Shown one piece after another: positions 42,439-51,186 of a stretch of 64,000 nucleotides of DNA; within the stretch, counting starts at the first letter, position 1, and the number at the start of each line of letters is the position of its first letter. The position numbers and the translations under genes were made by a program. This DNA comes from an uncultured bacterium (GTDB taxonomy: Bacteria > Cyanobacteriota > Vampirovibrionia > Gastranaerophilales > Gastranaerophilaceae): assembly GCA_947073645.1 (NCBI GenBank), contig CAMTMK010000001.1, positions 62,001 through 126,000 on the forward strand, written 5' to 3'. A model generated the notes under the pieces. It was not told the origin of the DNA, ran no database searches, and worked only from the letters and a program-made list of their open reading frames with translations.

Positions 42439-43914
42439 GTGTTAAATGGTATTTTTCAACGTCCATATTTAAACAATAACAACAATCTTGTTAAGAAAAA
42501 ACAAGACGAAGAAAAAAACACGTCCTTAACTCAACGTGAACAAGAAGCTGAACAAAATAATTCCAAAAGTAAAGGGCTTCAATATGAAAGGACTACACCT
42601 GCATATCAACGTCAGGAACAACAGGTTGACTGGCGTCAAATGCGTTCTCAAATTCAAGCTCAGGCAAGACAACAAACCCAAAGTGCGGAAGAGCCTATGC
42701 CGACAAAAACACTGTCAGGCAGAAGCACTGTAATTAATATTGCACAAATTCTTAAAGATTTCAGAAACACAGCAGCCGCAATCGGCACACCCGATAATCT
42801 TAAAGAAGAAGTTGAAGGATATTTGACACTTGTTGAAAAACAGGTTAAAAAAGATGATGCAAATACAAAACTTGTAAAATCAAACCTTAAAAACGCATCA
42901 TCAATCCTTGACGGCTATATTTCACAAACCCTGAATAAAGATTCAAAAGTTGTTGAAAACTGGGTTGATGCATTATTTTTACAACAAATTGACTTCAAAT
43001 ATAATGAAGAAGAAATTAACCCTCAATTTTTGGTAAAATTCCCTCAATCAACAGAAAAAACCGAAAATAAAACTGCAGTTGAACAAACTGTTCCAGAACC
43101 TGTTGAACAGGAAATTCAAACTGATGCAAAAGTGGTTTCTATTATTCCTCAAGATAAAGAATTGAAATCATTGTTTATTCAATCAAAAAAACTTGTCTAC
43201 GCAAATCAGCCCGAAAAAGCAATCGAAACATTTGAAAAAGCATTACACAGAGCTGATGAAGTCGGCGATAACGAAACCAAATCAAAAATATACTATGAAG
43301 TCGGCAGAATTTATGATGACCACTCATATTTTGCAGAAGCACTAAAAAGTTATCACAAATCAATTCAAAACACAGAAGATAACAACGTAAAAACAAAAGC
43401 ACATTATTCAATGGCGCAAATTTATGATGATGTAAATCAAATCAAACCCGCACTTGACCACTATTTCAGCTCAGTATCATGCGCAGGCGAAGTTGATAAT
43501 CTTTCAGCACAATCAACTTCACTAACCAAAATGGGCAATATTTTTACCGATATGTTTGATATTCAAGGCATTGAATACTATGACACTGCTGATGCTCTTG
43601 CACAGCAAACAGATAATGCAAAAGTAAAAGGCTTTGTATCATCAAGCCTTGGAAACGCATACGAAACATTCGGCGAACCTCAAAAAGCTTTAAAAGCATA
43701 TTCAAATGCCGTAAAACATTATACCGACGCGGATTCTCCACAAAAAACAGCACAAAATTACCTGAAAGCAGGCGATATTATGGTAGAAATGAGCAATGTA
43801 TCAAAAGCAAAAGGTCTTTTGACAAAAGCTCAAAACTACGCCCGCCGTACTGACGATATTAATTTAATGAACGAAATTAATGATAAATTAAATAGTTTAG
43901 AATTATTGAGTTAA
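42439..43914 (+). CDS. tetratricopeptide-repeat protein
   Basis: 491 aa starting at a GTG, chosen because GAGGG lies 7 bp upstream. The N-terminal 90 residues are low-complexity Gln/Asn/Arg (disordered). A helical region follows at about 95-200. The C-terminal half (235-490) has at least five TPR units, for example KAIETFEKALHRADEVGDNE and EALKSYHKSIQNTEDN. No signal peptide. TPR proteins serve as interaction scaffolds; the partner is unknown. The 3' end overlaps convergent gloA by 4 bp. Confidence 0.85.
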   Translation: MLNGIFQRPYLNNNNNLVKKKQDEEKNTSLTQREQEAEQNNSKSKGLQYERTTPAYQRQEQQVDWRQMRSQIQAQARQQTQSAEEPMPTKTLSGRSTVINIAQILKDFRNTAAAIGTPDNLKEEVEGYLTLVEKQVKKDDANTKLVKSNLKNASSILDGYISQTLNKDSKVVENWVDALFLQQIDFKYNEEEINPQFLVKFPQSTEKTENKTAVEQTVPEPVEQEIQTDAKVVSIIPQDKELKSLFIQSKKLVYANQPEKAIETFEKALHRADEVGDNETKSKIYYEVGRIYDDHSYFAEALKSYHKSIQNTEDNNVKTKAHYSMAQIYDDVNQIKPALDHYFSSVSCAGEVDNLSAQSTSLTKMGNIFTDMFDIQGIEYYDTADALAQQTDNAKVKGFVSSSLGNAYETFGEPQKALKAYSNAVKHYTDADSPQKTAQNYLKAGDIMVEMSNVSKAKGLLTKAQNYARRTDDINLMNEINDKLNSLELLS

Positions 43915-44285
43915 TCTGCAATAATCTCAATTTCGTTTCCGTCAGGATCTTTGATAAATGCAATTGTAGAACCTGCTTCTTCCATATAATAAGGTTCATA
44001 CAAGTATTCATAACCCATTGAATGAAGTTTTTTAGTAAACTCATCCATTGAATCTACTCCAAACGCAAAATGTCCGAATGCATTACCATTTGTGTATCCG
44101 TTTTCGGGATTTTCAAAGTTTGCAGTAAGTTCAATCTGCGTCTGCCCATCTTCATCACTCAAAAAATACAAGATACAATCATCAAGCTTGATTGTACGAA
44201 CCAAATTCATATCTAAAAGTTTTGTATAAAAATCCATTGATTTATCAATGTCTTTAACTCTAATCATTGCATGTAAGAACTTCAT
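43911..44285 (-). CDS. gloA: lactoylglutathione lyase (glyoxalase I)
   Basis: 124-aa VOC-fold metalloenzyme that converts the methylglyoxal-glutathione adduct to S-lactoylglutathione. LHAMIRVKDIDKSMDFYTKLLDM carries the first metal His. QIELTANF provides Glu, GHFAFGVDSMDEF a His, and DPDGNEIEII the last Glu. It overlaps the upstream FliK-like gene by 4 bp (ATGA). With gshA in the same segment, glutathione-dependent detoxification is plausible. Confidence 0.93.
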   Translation of the reverse strand: MKFLHAMIRVKDIDKSMDFYTKLLDMNLVRTIKLDDCILYFLSDEDGQTQIELTANFENPENGYTNGNAFGHFAFGVDSMDEFTKKLHSMGYEYLYEPYYMEEAGSTIAFIKDPDGNEIEIIAD

Positions 44286-45358
44286 TTTTTCTCCTTATCT
44301 ATTTCAATAACATGTCGAATAATAGTATGCGCCATCAGCAACAAATACGGATTAACCTCATTGGTATTCGACATATTAATCTTTGCCTCAGGTTTTTCCT
44401 GATTTTCTTTTGTTACGGTTTTACTTGTTTCAAAAGATACAACAGAATTCATTGAATAATGTTTTTCATCAGCTTCAATTCTCAACAAAAGTTCATCTTT
44501 TGGAAACTCTTTACAACATTCAATATTAACATGAACAGAGTTTGAAGTTTCTAAAATCAACGTTGCAATAACGTTGCCATAATTCAAAGTAGTGATTGTG
44601 ATTATCAAGATACTGTCACTTTCATTACTTCCCGCACCTGCTTCAATCTCAAGGTCAAATCCTACACCTTCCTGAAGCGGAAGCCAGGGAAGATACAGAA
44701 GCATCAATAATTTCATTGTCTGTGCACCATCATTTTGAGAGGCAGTGGCAACGCTTGCGTTAATAAGTTTTGCTGTTTCTTTTAATTGAGATAAATCTTG
44801 AACTCCCAATTTTGCAGTACTTGCCATTGTTGTAATAATTTTTGCAATCGCATCTTTCCCGTTTGCCTGAATCATTGCTGAAATATCCAAAAGATTTATC
44901 ATTCCAGATGAGGAAATCGGCAAATTCCGTAAAGTAGACTGCAATTGATTTAAAACAGCCTTATTGCCGTTTAAAATCATATTTTGAGCTTCAGTAAGCG
45001 ACAACCCTTGTAATTGTGCAAGAATTTGTGCCTGCGTCTGTGACATTGCTCGCATATTACTTTGTGCAAAACGTTGATTCAATTGTGCAAGTGTAATATT
45101 TCTCTGTATCATAAACACCAGTTCATTAAGATTTTTCGGCAACTTCATCATATCTTTTACATAAGCCGAGCGGTCAACACCAGCCATTTGAGCCTGTTGA
45201 GGTGTTGGTAAAGGTGTAGATGATTGTGCAGGAGCTTGCGTTGCAGGAGTTGTTGATGCCGATTGAGCAGACTGATTTTGAGGCGCCTGTTTTTGCAAGT
45301 TCAGCGCCTGATAATTCACAAATCTTGAAATCATTTTACCAAGATTCAAATCTGCCAT
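44282..45358 (-). CDS. hypothetical protein, possibly FliK-like
   Basis: 358 aa. After a short N-terminal helix, residues 25-65 are Gln/Ala/Ser/Thr/Pro-rich and disordered. Residues 65-220 are helical and Gln-rich. The C-terminal domain (about 220-315) has LPWLPLQEGVGFDLEIE, ITITTLNYGNVIATLIL and FPKDELLLRIEA. This layout recalls flagellar hook-length proteins, with a flexible ruler followed by a compact beta domain. The similarity is weak, and no flagellar genes lie nearby. It shares an ATGA overlap with gloA. Confidence 0.7.
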   Translation of the reverse strand: MADLNLGKMISRFVNYQALNLQKQAPQNQSAQSASTTPATQAPAQSSTPLPTPQQAQMAGVDRSAYVKDMMKLPKNLNELVFMIQRNITLAQLNQRFAQSNMRAMSQTQAQILAQLQGLSLTEAQNMILNGNKAVLNQLQSTLRNLPISSSGMINLLDISAMIQANGKDAIAKIITTMASTAKLGVQDLSQLKETAKLINASVATASQNDGAQTMKLLMLLYLPWLPLQEGVGFDLEIEAGAGSNESDSILIITITTLNYGNVIATLILETSNSVHVNIECCKEFPKDELLLRIEADEKHYSMNSVVSFETSKTVTKENQEKPEAKINMSNTNEVNPYLLLMAHTIIRHVIEIDKEKK

Positions 45359-45390
45359 AAGTTCAATTATACTGATTTTTGCAAATTTGT

Positions 45391-46275
45391 CTACGGTTTT
45401 TTAAACCTGAAATAAATATTTAAAATTAATTTATTATCAGCATCTTTTCCAATAGTAAACCCGTCACAATAAAATTCATTATGAATTTCATGCCAGTCAC
45501 GAATAAGAATAATTTTCTTTTTCAACTCATCATTATCAGGAAAAGTTTTAAGTAACCCACCATAAACATCAGTAGGATAATCTATATATAACTTATGTTT
45601 TTCAGAGAATTCTGCATTATAATCAATCCCTGTCATACACAAATGTCTTCCGCAATTTTTAATTGCCTCTTTTGTAAGCGGAATTAATTCCTGAAATTGT
45701 TCTATACCAGAATTTTCCAAAAAATTCAAATGATATTTGTCGTTAAAAATTTCATGAGGCTCACGGTTTTTGTTCAACCAATAACATTTAAGCACCTTAA
45801 TTCCAGTTTCATCTTTCACAATACCGATAAAAAAGAATGAAGAATATTTATGGTCTTGGTCTAAATAACGTTTTATCTCCGAAAGTTTTAAAATTTCATC
45901 CTTATATTTTTCGAAAAAACTTACATTTTTATCAAGCCAATCAAACAAACTCATTACATTTTCATTAGTTAAATTTTTAAGTCCGACATTAAACCTCGTA
46001 CATTCAGTATTTTCTTTATCACGTACAATCTCTAAAAAGAAAACCATATCTTTTTCATAAAGAAAATCAATTAACGGATCTTGATATTTTTGTTCATATT
46101 CTTCTCTGCTGTGTCCATCATCATAATATATTTTGAAAATTATATCACTGTCTTTTTCTTCAGTTATATTCATTCCAAGATAGTCAATAACATCTATTTT
46201 AACATTCTCAAGAACTTCTTTAGGATATAATTCTGAAAGTTTTTTATCAATTTCATTATCAAGATATAATTCCAT
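45391..46275 (-). CDS. hypothetical protein
   Basis: Unrecognised 294-aa soluble, acidic protein. It has alternating beta and helix segments, with KIYYDDGHSREEY and FFIGIVKDETGIKVLKCYWLNKNRE as distinctive parts. The repeated beta hairpins hint at an ABBA-type barrel, as in small aromatic prenyltransferases, but no catalytic residue set is clear. No signal peptide or membrane helix. It lies 32 bp upstream of the FliK-like gene, probably in one operon. AAAGGAG precedes the start. It is the last intact gene before the accessory island. Confidence 0.68.
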   Translation of the reverse strand: MELYLDNEIDKKLSELYPKEVLENVKIDVIDYLGMNITEEKDSDIIFKIYYDDGHSREEYEQKYQDPLIDFLYEKDMVFFLEIVRDKENTECTRFNVGLKNLTNENVMSLFDWLDKNVSFFEKYKDEILKLSEIKRYLDQDHKYSSFFFIGIVKDETGIKVLKCYWLNKNREPHEIFNDKYHLNFLENSGIEQFQELIPLTKEAIKNCGRHLCMTGIDYNAEFSEKHKLYIDYPTDVYGGLLKTFPDNDELKKKIILIRDWHEIHNEFYCDGFTIGKDADNKLILNIYFRFKKP

Positions 46276-46321
46276 ACAAACTCCTTTTTCTCTTATCTTA
46301 ACATGAAATTCAAGAATATTT

Positions 46322-46583
46322 TCATTTTAATTCTTTCAAAAAATCACTTACACACTTCGGAACAAAATTTGAAACAGCCATGCCCATATTAAAAATTGAA
46401 CGCACTATGCTTGAAAATACCATTGAAGTTTCAGGACTTGTTAATACTTGGTTCTAACTTTTTATTTATATTAAACAACTTCATTTCACTTTCAAAATCT
46501 TTTATATCCCTTACACCCCTGACCATATAATCTGCTCGCTCACACTTTGCAAACGAAATGGTAAATTTAATTAATCGCTCAAA
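46322..46583 (-). pseudogene. coaD: C-terminal remnant of phosphopantetheine adenylyltransferase (coaD)
   Basis: Reading the minus strand gives FERLIKFTISFAKCERADYMVRG, then VRDIKDFESEMKLFNINKKL, the CoaD segment around the conserved VRGxRxxxDFE motif. A stop and a frame change follow. The new frame continues SPETSMVFSSIVRSIFNMG and ends AVSNFVPKCVSDFLKELK, the CoaD C-terminus. The N-terminal HxGH nucleotide-binding half is missing. This is a decayed fragment; an intact copy must exist elsewhere because the enzyme is essential for coenzyme A. It marks the left edge of the accessory island. Confidence 0.82.
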
Positions 46584-46621
46584 CAGAGATTAAATAAACT
46601 TTCAGATTAAGATTTAAAAAA

Positions 46622-47728
46622 TTAATTGAATAACTTTTTACATTTGTTTTGAATATCCAAAGCAATATCTTTTGCAAATTTTTCATTTAATCCTATATTT
46701 TTTGCGACAGCCAAAATATCATCTAGAGACGGATTTTTCCCTTCGCCATTTATTGTTGTTGCATGTTCCCCATTAAACGAAGAACTATATGTTAAATCGT
46801 ATGCAGGGGATAAATACCATTCTTTTTTATTTTCGTCATAAAGATAAGAAAAATTCTTTGAATGGTCATCACGATTGTGGGCAAATACATTGAAACACAT
46901 TAACCTGAATAATTGTTCAATGTCTTTATAATTTCTTGTAAGTTCAAGCGTAAGCTTCATTAATAAATTATAATCAAGATTAGGAAGCCTGTGGCTTGTT
47001 TCTAATAACCCGCTTACAGATACCATATGAACTTTTTTGTCTTTTTTTCGATCAAATCTTTTTATCCCAAAATATCCCGAACAAATTTCGGATGGAAAAA
47101 GTTTGGTTTCTGTCATATTAATTCCGCAATCTTTTGCACATAATGAATATTGATATTCTTTTTCACCAATATTTTTAGGGTCGGTTGATGAGGGGAATTT
47201 AATTATCCAATCTCCATTATTTATAGAAGTCAAAATCTTCGGTCTTGCACCGCCTGATGAACCGCCTAATTGAAAAAGTTCATCTAAATTGTCTGAATTT
47301 TGTGATTCTAAAATTTTTGAGCATTCCTGTGCAAGAATATCAAAGTCAGAAACATTGTTTTCTGTTTCAAATTTATGTTCAGGTTTATATGTTAAAGCCC
47401 CCATTCCACTTTCTTGAACAACTGCAAGTCGATTAAGATTGTCAATTTCAACGGGATTTATTTTGTTTTTTAAAAACAACCTATCAACCAGCAATCTTCC
47501 CCAACCGTCAGGCAAACTATCGTTAAAAACTCCAAATAAGCCGTCGAATGGTTCATATTTGGGAATAAAAACTTTTTTAATTAACGGTAAACTAAAAGGC
47601 GATATACTAAAACCGTTATTTAACCAATCCAAATCGTATTCAAATGCGACAACTCTTTCAGGAGTTTTCGCAAGAGTACCAACTAAAATATTATTATAGA
47701 ATACTTTTAAATATTTATAGTTGTCCAT
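46622..47728 (-). CDS. hipA: HipA-family serine/threonine kinase toxin
   Basis: 368-aa toxin of a type II toxin-antitoxin pair; HipA enzymes phosphorylate glutamyl-tRNA synthetase or related targets. The N-terminal HipA_N-like domain includes FNDSLPDGWGRLL. SSGGARPK is the ATP-site loop. FNVFAHNRDDHSKNFSYL carries the catalytic Asp. LSPAYDLTYS gives the metal-binding DL motif. The length is shorter than E. coli HipA (440 aa) but usual for many relatives. It overlaps the antitoxin gene by 14 bp. Confidence 0.92.
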   Translation of the reverse strand: MDNYKYLKVFYNNILVGTLAKTPERVVAFEYDLDWLNNGFSISPFSLPLIKKVFIPKYEPFDGLFGVFNDSLPDGWGRLLVDRLFLKNKINPVEIDNLNRLAVVQESGMGALTYKPEHKFETENNVSDFDILAQECSKILESQNSDNLDELFQLGGSSGGARPKILTSINNGDWIIKFPSSTDPKNIGEKEYQYSLCAKDCGINMTETKLFPSEICSGYFGIKRFDRKKDKKVHMVSVSGLLETSHRLPNLDYNLLMKLTLELTRNYKDIEQLFRLMCFNVFAHNRDDHSKNFSYLYDENKKEWYLSPAYDLTYSSSFNGEHATTINGEGKNPSLDDILAVAKNIGLNEKFAKDIALDIQNKCKKLFN

Positions 47729-47999
47729 TTATAACCTCGTCAATAGAATTGTAGGTTTTTTGCGTAAATAGGTTTTCAAAATCTTTTTCTAAATTAAGTG
47801 CAATCAGAATTTTAATCAAAGAATTTAGTGAAATTTCATATTTTGACTCAAACCTTTTGATAGAGCCAAGACTAACACCTGACTTTGCAGCAAGTTGAAC
47901 CTGCGAAATTTTAAGCAATTTCCGTTGCTGCTTAATTTTTTCAACAAATTCTTTTGCAATATCATAGGGTGATTTAGCATAAAAAATAAAGTCATTCAT
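47715..47999 (-). CDS. hipB: HipB-family antitoxin
   Basis: 94-aa XRE DNA-binding antitoxin. The helix-turn-helix is at about 34-55 (LKISQVQLAAKSGVSLGSIKRFE). The C-terminal tail (about 80-94) could contact the kinase. It lies first in the operon, overlapping hipA. Two copies of a GATAATATATTA-type palindrome directly upstream, one touching the start codon, are the expected operators through which the complex represses itself. Confidence 0.9.
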   Translation of the reverse strand: MNDFIFYAKSPYDIAKEFVEKIKQQRKLLKISQVQLAAKSGVSLGSIKRFESKYEISLNSLIKILIALNLEKDFENLFTQKTYNSIDEVINGQL

Positions 48000-48055
48000 A
48001 GATAATATATTAACCTATCTTTGCTAAAAAGTCAAGATATAGATAATATATTATC
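47998..48055. promoter_or_regulatory. duplicated hipBA operator
   Basis: A 15-bp direct repeat, ATAGATAATATATTA, occurs at 47998-48012 and 48039-48053. The second extends to the perfect palindrome GATAATATATTATC (48042-48055); the first has one mismatch. Spacing is 41 bp, about four helical turns. Confidence 0.7.
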
Positions 48056-48147
48056 CAAAATGCAGTAAGATTTTTTAAAATATTAAAACACAACATTAGA
48101 ATTGTGTGTATCATTCTGCCTCGGGAATTACACATTTCCAGAATGAT

Positions 48148-48214
48148 ATGTTGTATTTTTTGAGATTGAGATGACTGAATGTTTCCGGTTGCTTGTACAC
48201 AAATTTTTTGCAAG
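48148..48214 (+). repeat. 67-bp imperfect direct repeat, left copy
   Basis: Aligns without gaps to 49746-49812: 52 of 67 positions are identical, and 12 of 15 differences are transitions. A 7-bp stem (positions 26-32 with 37-43) is kept with compensatory changes in both copies. It lies downstream of the membrane gene at 48282. Confidence 0.7.
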
Positions 48215-48281
48215 TTTAATGATCTGAAATCAGAAAAACGAAAAATAAGCTAAAAACAACTAAACCAAATAGTATTTTTAA

Positions 48282-49670
48282 TTAGTGTTTGCATTTTGAT
48301 TTACACTTTTTCTTGAATTTTTTCGTTATTTCAAAATAAATACTAAAATTATAAGTTATTAAATTTGAGTTCAGTGGATATTTTGTAAAATTTGTTCTTA
48401 TGTAGTAATTGTCTTTTATGGGGAATTTTCTTCGCTTTTTATTCTTAATCGCCGATAATATATTTTTAGGCATTTTTTTGCCAAAAGCCTTTTGATAAAG
48501 GTATTTTATACAATCTACAAAAAAACTATGTGTTTTATTTTTGCTACTATCAGGCGTGAATTCATCAAATTCAAGTACTAGTTTTAATGCCTTTTCTTGA
48601 TTGCCTTCTATTGAATAATTTATAGAATCAACATTTGTTCCGTCAAATCTTTTATACATAGAAGCATAGTATTCTCCAAAACCTTCATTGTAACCAATGT
48701 ATTTATAATAATCAGATGAAAAGCCTTTATCTTCCATGAATTTTTCAGCTAAAATGGGGTTAAATCCACCCGTATTTGAGTTAAACTTATCAAGAGTGTT
48801 TCTTTTGTAAAATAAAGCTATATATGAATCAACATCCCTTTTTTTATCAAATATCATCTCTTGATAAAAAGTATATTGAACGAATTTTTGTAGTTCTTTA
48901 TAATTAAAATTAAACAGATATATTAGTTTTCTTTTGAAATAATTACATACATGTTTATTTTCTATTTTATCTGTTTTAAGTCGTATAAAAGCAGATTCAT
49001 ATTCAGAATAGATTTTCAGAAAATAAATTATTGGGAAAAAGGTAAGAGAATACCACAGCGGCAGCGTAACGGCATTAAAAGTTGCATGAGAAAATATTTC
49101 TTTATAGTGAACAATACTCATTGCAAAGCAGTAAAGTAAGAAAAATATTCCCATTGCTGATAATATACTATCGAAAAATCTTTTTGCGGGAGCATATTCT
49201 TTTTTTGTTTCTGAAAAAGCCGACATTATACCAATGAAAATTTGTATCGGAATAAAAATAAATTCAACTATAAAAGAAAATGTATATAGATTAAAAACAT
49301 ATTCAAAAAAGACTGAAAACTTTAAATTATCAAAAACTAACGTTTTAAAATGCGGCAAATCATCTTCTTTACCTGTATACCTAAATAAAAGTACCATTCC
49401 AGAAAAGATAAACCATACAATAGAATCTTTTAGCAAAGAAAAATCCCATAAATTAAAATAGTACAAACAATAAGTTACAAGTATTAAATAAATGAATGTT
49501 GAGCATATAATTTTTTGAATAATTATTGATTTAAATAGCTTTAAACAATTCAACAATGAGTTTCTAATTTCTTTATGAAAAAATATCCAAATAACAAAAA
49601 TTGCAAACCAACATATGATGGCAAACTCTCTTGTTGTTATGTATTCATATAAAAAGAAATTCTTTTGCAT
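48282..49670 (-). CDS. polytopic membrane protein of unknown function
   Basis: 462 aa. About six hydrophobic helices fall in the first 230 residues (for example FAIICWFAIFVIWIFF, IICSTFIYLILVTYCLYYF, SIVWFIFSGMVLLF, FFLLYCFAMSIV). A cytoplasmic domain of about 230 residues follows, ending in a Lys-rich tail, KKFKKKCKSKCKH. No family recognised. It is extremely AT-rich and lies alone between two 67-bp repeats next to a recombinase gene. Its setting in a defence island suggests an abortive-infection or immunity effector, by position only. Confidence 0.72.
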   Translation of the reverse strand: MQKNFFLYEYITTREFAIICWFAIFVIWIFFHKEIRNSLLNCLKLFKSIIIQKIICSTFIYLILVTYCLYYFNLWDFSLLKDSIVWFIFSGMVLLFRYTGKEDDLPHFKTLVFDNLKFSVFFEYVFNLYTFSFIVEFIFIPIQIFIGIMSAFSETKKEYAPAKRFFDSILSAMGIFFLLYCFAMSIVHYKEIFSHATFNAVTLPLWYSLTFFPIIYFLKIYSEYESAFIRLKTDKIENKHVCNYFKRKLIYLFNFNYKELQKFVQYTFYQEMIFDKKRDVDSYIALFYKRNTLDKFNSNTGGFNPILAEKFMEDKGFSSDYYKYIGYNEGFGEYYASMYKRFDGTNVDSINYSIEGNQEKALKLVLEFDEFTPDSSKNKTHSFFVDCIKYLYQKAFGKKMPKNILSAIKNKKRRKFPIKDNYYIRTNFTKYPLNSNLITYNFSIYFEITKKFKKKCKSKCKH

Positions 49671-49745
49671 ACTTAATGAAATATTACAAGGAATATATGA
49701 AGTTATTGAAAAAATTAACTAAAATTTAATAATTTACAAGTAAAT

Positions 49746-49812
49746 ATGTTGCATTTTTTGAGATTGAGATGGCTAGATGCTTCTAGTTACTTACATTCAA
49801 ATTCGTAGCAAG
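49746..49812 (+). repeat. 67-bp imperfect direct repeat, right copy
   Basis: Partner of 48148-48214 in the same orientation, 1,598 bp away. The hairpin GGCTAGA-TGCT-TCTAGTT is nearly perfect here. It ends 60 bp before the tyrosine recombinase start codon. Confidence 0.7.
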
Positions 49813-49871
49813 GCTTTATTTCTTTTATCTTTTAGGTAATTAATGTTGTGGCTCAAAACCTTGAGGTACAA

Positions 49872-50411
49872 ATGAACATCGTCGAACCAATAAAAAGTTT
49901 GGAAAAAATCCAAGAAATGAAGCAGATTTTAGCCAAGAAGCCACGCAACGCTTTGCTTTTCAGCTTCGGAATAAATAGCGGATTAAGAATCGCTGATATC
50001 CTCTCCCTTGACGTCAAAGACGTAAAAGGCAAAGATTATATAGAACTGAGAGAAAAGAAAACCAATAAGTATAAGAAATTCCCAATTAACAAAAACCTGA
50101 AAACCGAGATTGAAGAATTTGTAAAAGACAAACACGACGAAAGACCGCTATTTTATACACAAAAAGGGTATAGATTGGATAGAGCCCAAGCCTACCGAAT
50201 AATAAACAAAGCCGCCCGAATGGTAGGGATTAAGGGGCGAATCGGAACACATACCTTACGAAAAACCTTCGGATATCACTTTTACCAACAATACGACGAT
50301 ATTGTAATGCTTCAAAAAATCTTCAACCACTCCACCCCCTCCATCACCCTCCGCTACATCGGAATTGAGCAAGAAGACATCGATGAGGTATATAGAAATT
50401 TTTATTTGTAA
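49872..50411 (+). CDS. minimal tyrosine recombinase (catalytic domain only)
   Basis: 179 aa from the ATG at 49872, which has GAGG upstream; a GTG 24 bp earlier is less likely. All catalytic residues of the phage integrase family are present: Arg39 (GLRIADIL), Lys near 63, His127-x-x-Arg130 (HTLRKTFGYH), His153 and Tyr162 (LRYIGI). The usual N-terminal core-binding domain is absent. Small relatives of this type occur in low-GC bacteria and on plasmids. It may act on the 67-bp repeats beside it, but this is inference. Confidence 0.9.
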   Translation: MNIVEPIKSLEKIQEMKQILAKKPRNALLFSFGINSGLRIADILSLDVKDVKGKDYIELREKKTNKYKKFPINKNLKTEIEEFVKDKHDERPLFYTQKGYRLDRAQAYRIINKAARMVGIKGRIGTHTLRKTFGYHFYQQYDDIVMLQKIFNHSTPSITLRYIGIEQEDIDEVYRNFYL

Positions 50412-50424
50412 TTGTTAGTTGATA

Positions 50425-50430
50425 TATAAT
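50425..50430 (+). promoter_or_regulatory. -10 box implying a leaderless mRNA
   Basis: TATAAT, six bases, then the ATG at 50437. No ribosome site is present. The -35 is weak. Confidence 0.4.
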
Positions 50431-50436
50431 ATATCT

Positions 50437-51093
50437 ATGAAAATCAAAGAAGAAATTGTATTTAAATCAAACGGCTGGCAAGCAATAAATAGAATAGGAA
50501 TTCTAAACGAAAATTATCATACATTAATTTTAAATTATAGCGAATTAATGAACGAAATTGCACGAGTTCAATTAGCACACGAGCCATTTTTGTTATTGTT
50601 TAACAATCAGAATTTAAATAGATATATCTTTAATTTTTTAGCTTCAACATCAGCTCTTATTGATTCTTGCCGAAATGTAATGGGCTTTTATAAAGACACA
50701 ACTATATATAAAATCTATAAAGAAAAAGTACAAGAGCAATTCTCAAATAATAGCATTACTGTTTTTATAAAAGACCTTAGAAATTATCAAATGCACTATA
50801 AAATTGCATTCCTTTGTTTATCAAAAGAAGAAAAAGTCAGTTTTGAAACTTATGAGCTCAAACAATATAGTAAATGGACAAAATCATCTAAAGAATTTAT
50901 GGAAAAACAAGGTGACTTTATTATTTTAAAACCTTTATTTGAAGTGTATTTTAAAATACTAGAGCCTTTTTATATGGAAATCTATTCAATGTTGTTAAAA
51001 TATCATAAGCAAGATTTTAAAGAAACAATTGAATTGGCAGCAAAAATAAATATGCCGATTCCTAATATTTATTATCAATTAATCAATAAATAA
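50437..51093 (+). CDS. hypothetical helical protein
   Basis: 218-aa unrecognised protein from the ATG at 50437; a TTG 18 bp earlier falls in the promoter. It is almost wholly alpha-helical and rich in Lys, Ile and Phe. LNRYIFNFLASTSALIDSCRN and LRNYQMHYKIAFL are the most distinctive stretches. An R-N-x(2)-x-H-like pattern (RNYQMHY) is present but too short to call HEPN with confidence. No membrane helix. It sits between the recombinase and the restriction operon on the same strand and could be part of either. Confidence 0.65.
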   Translation: MKIKEEIVFKSNGWQAINRIGILNENYHTLILNYSELMNEIARVQLAHEPFLLLFNNQNLNRYIFNFLASTSALIDSCRNVMGFYKDTTIYKIYKEKVQEQFSNNSITVFIKDLRNYQMHYKIAFLCLSKEEKVSFETYELKQYSKWTKSSKEFMEKQGDFIILKPLFEVYFKILEPFYMEIYSMLLKYHKQDFKETIELAAKINMPIPNIYYQLINK

Positions 51094-51186
51094 AAACTGT
51101 AATTTAATCGCAAATTCTCACGCATCTTTACAATCTTCCAATAAGTAATATTCATGCTAAAATAAGAATACACGAAAGGGTTAGAT

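Noticed and set aside
44282-45358. Firm call as flagellar hook-length protein FliK
   Set aside because: Layout is similar, but sequence support is weak and no flagellar gene is nearby, so it is left as hypothetical.
48148-49812. Integron attC sites
   Set aside because: The repeats lack the R-box core sites, and the recombinase lacks the integron-specific insertion and N-terminal domain.
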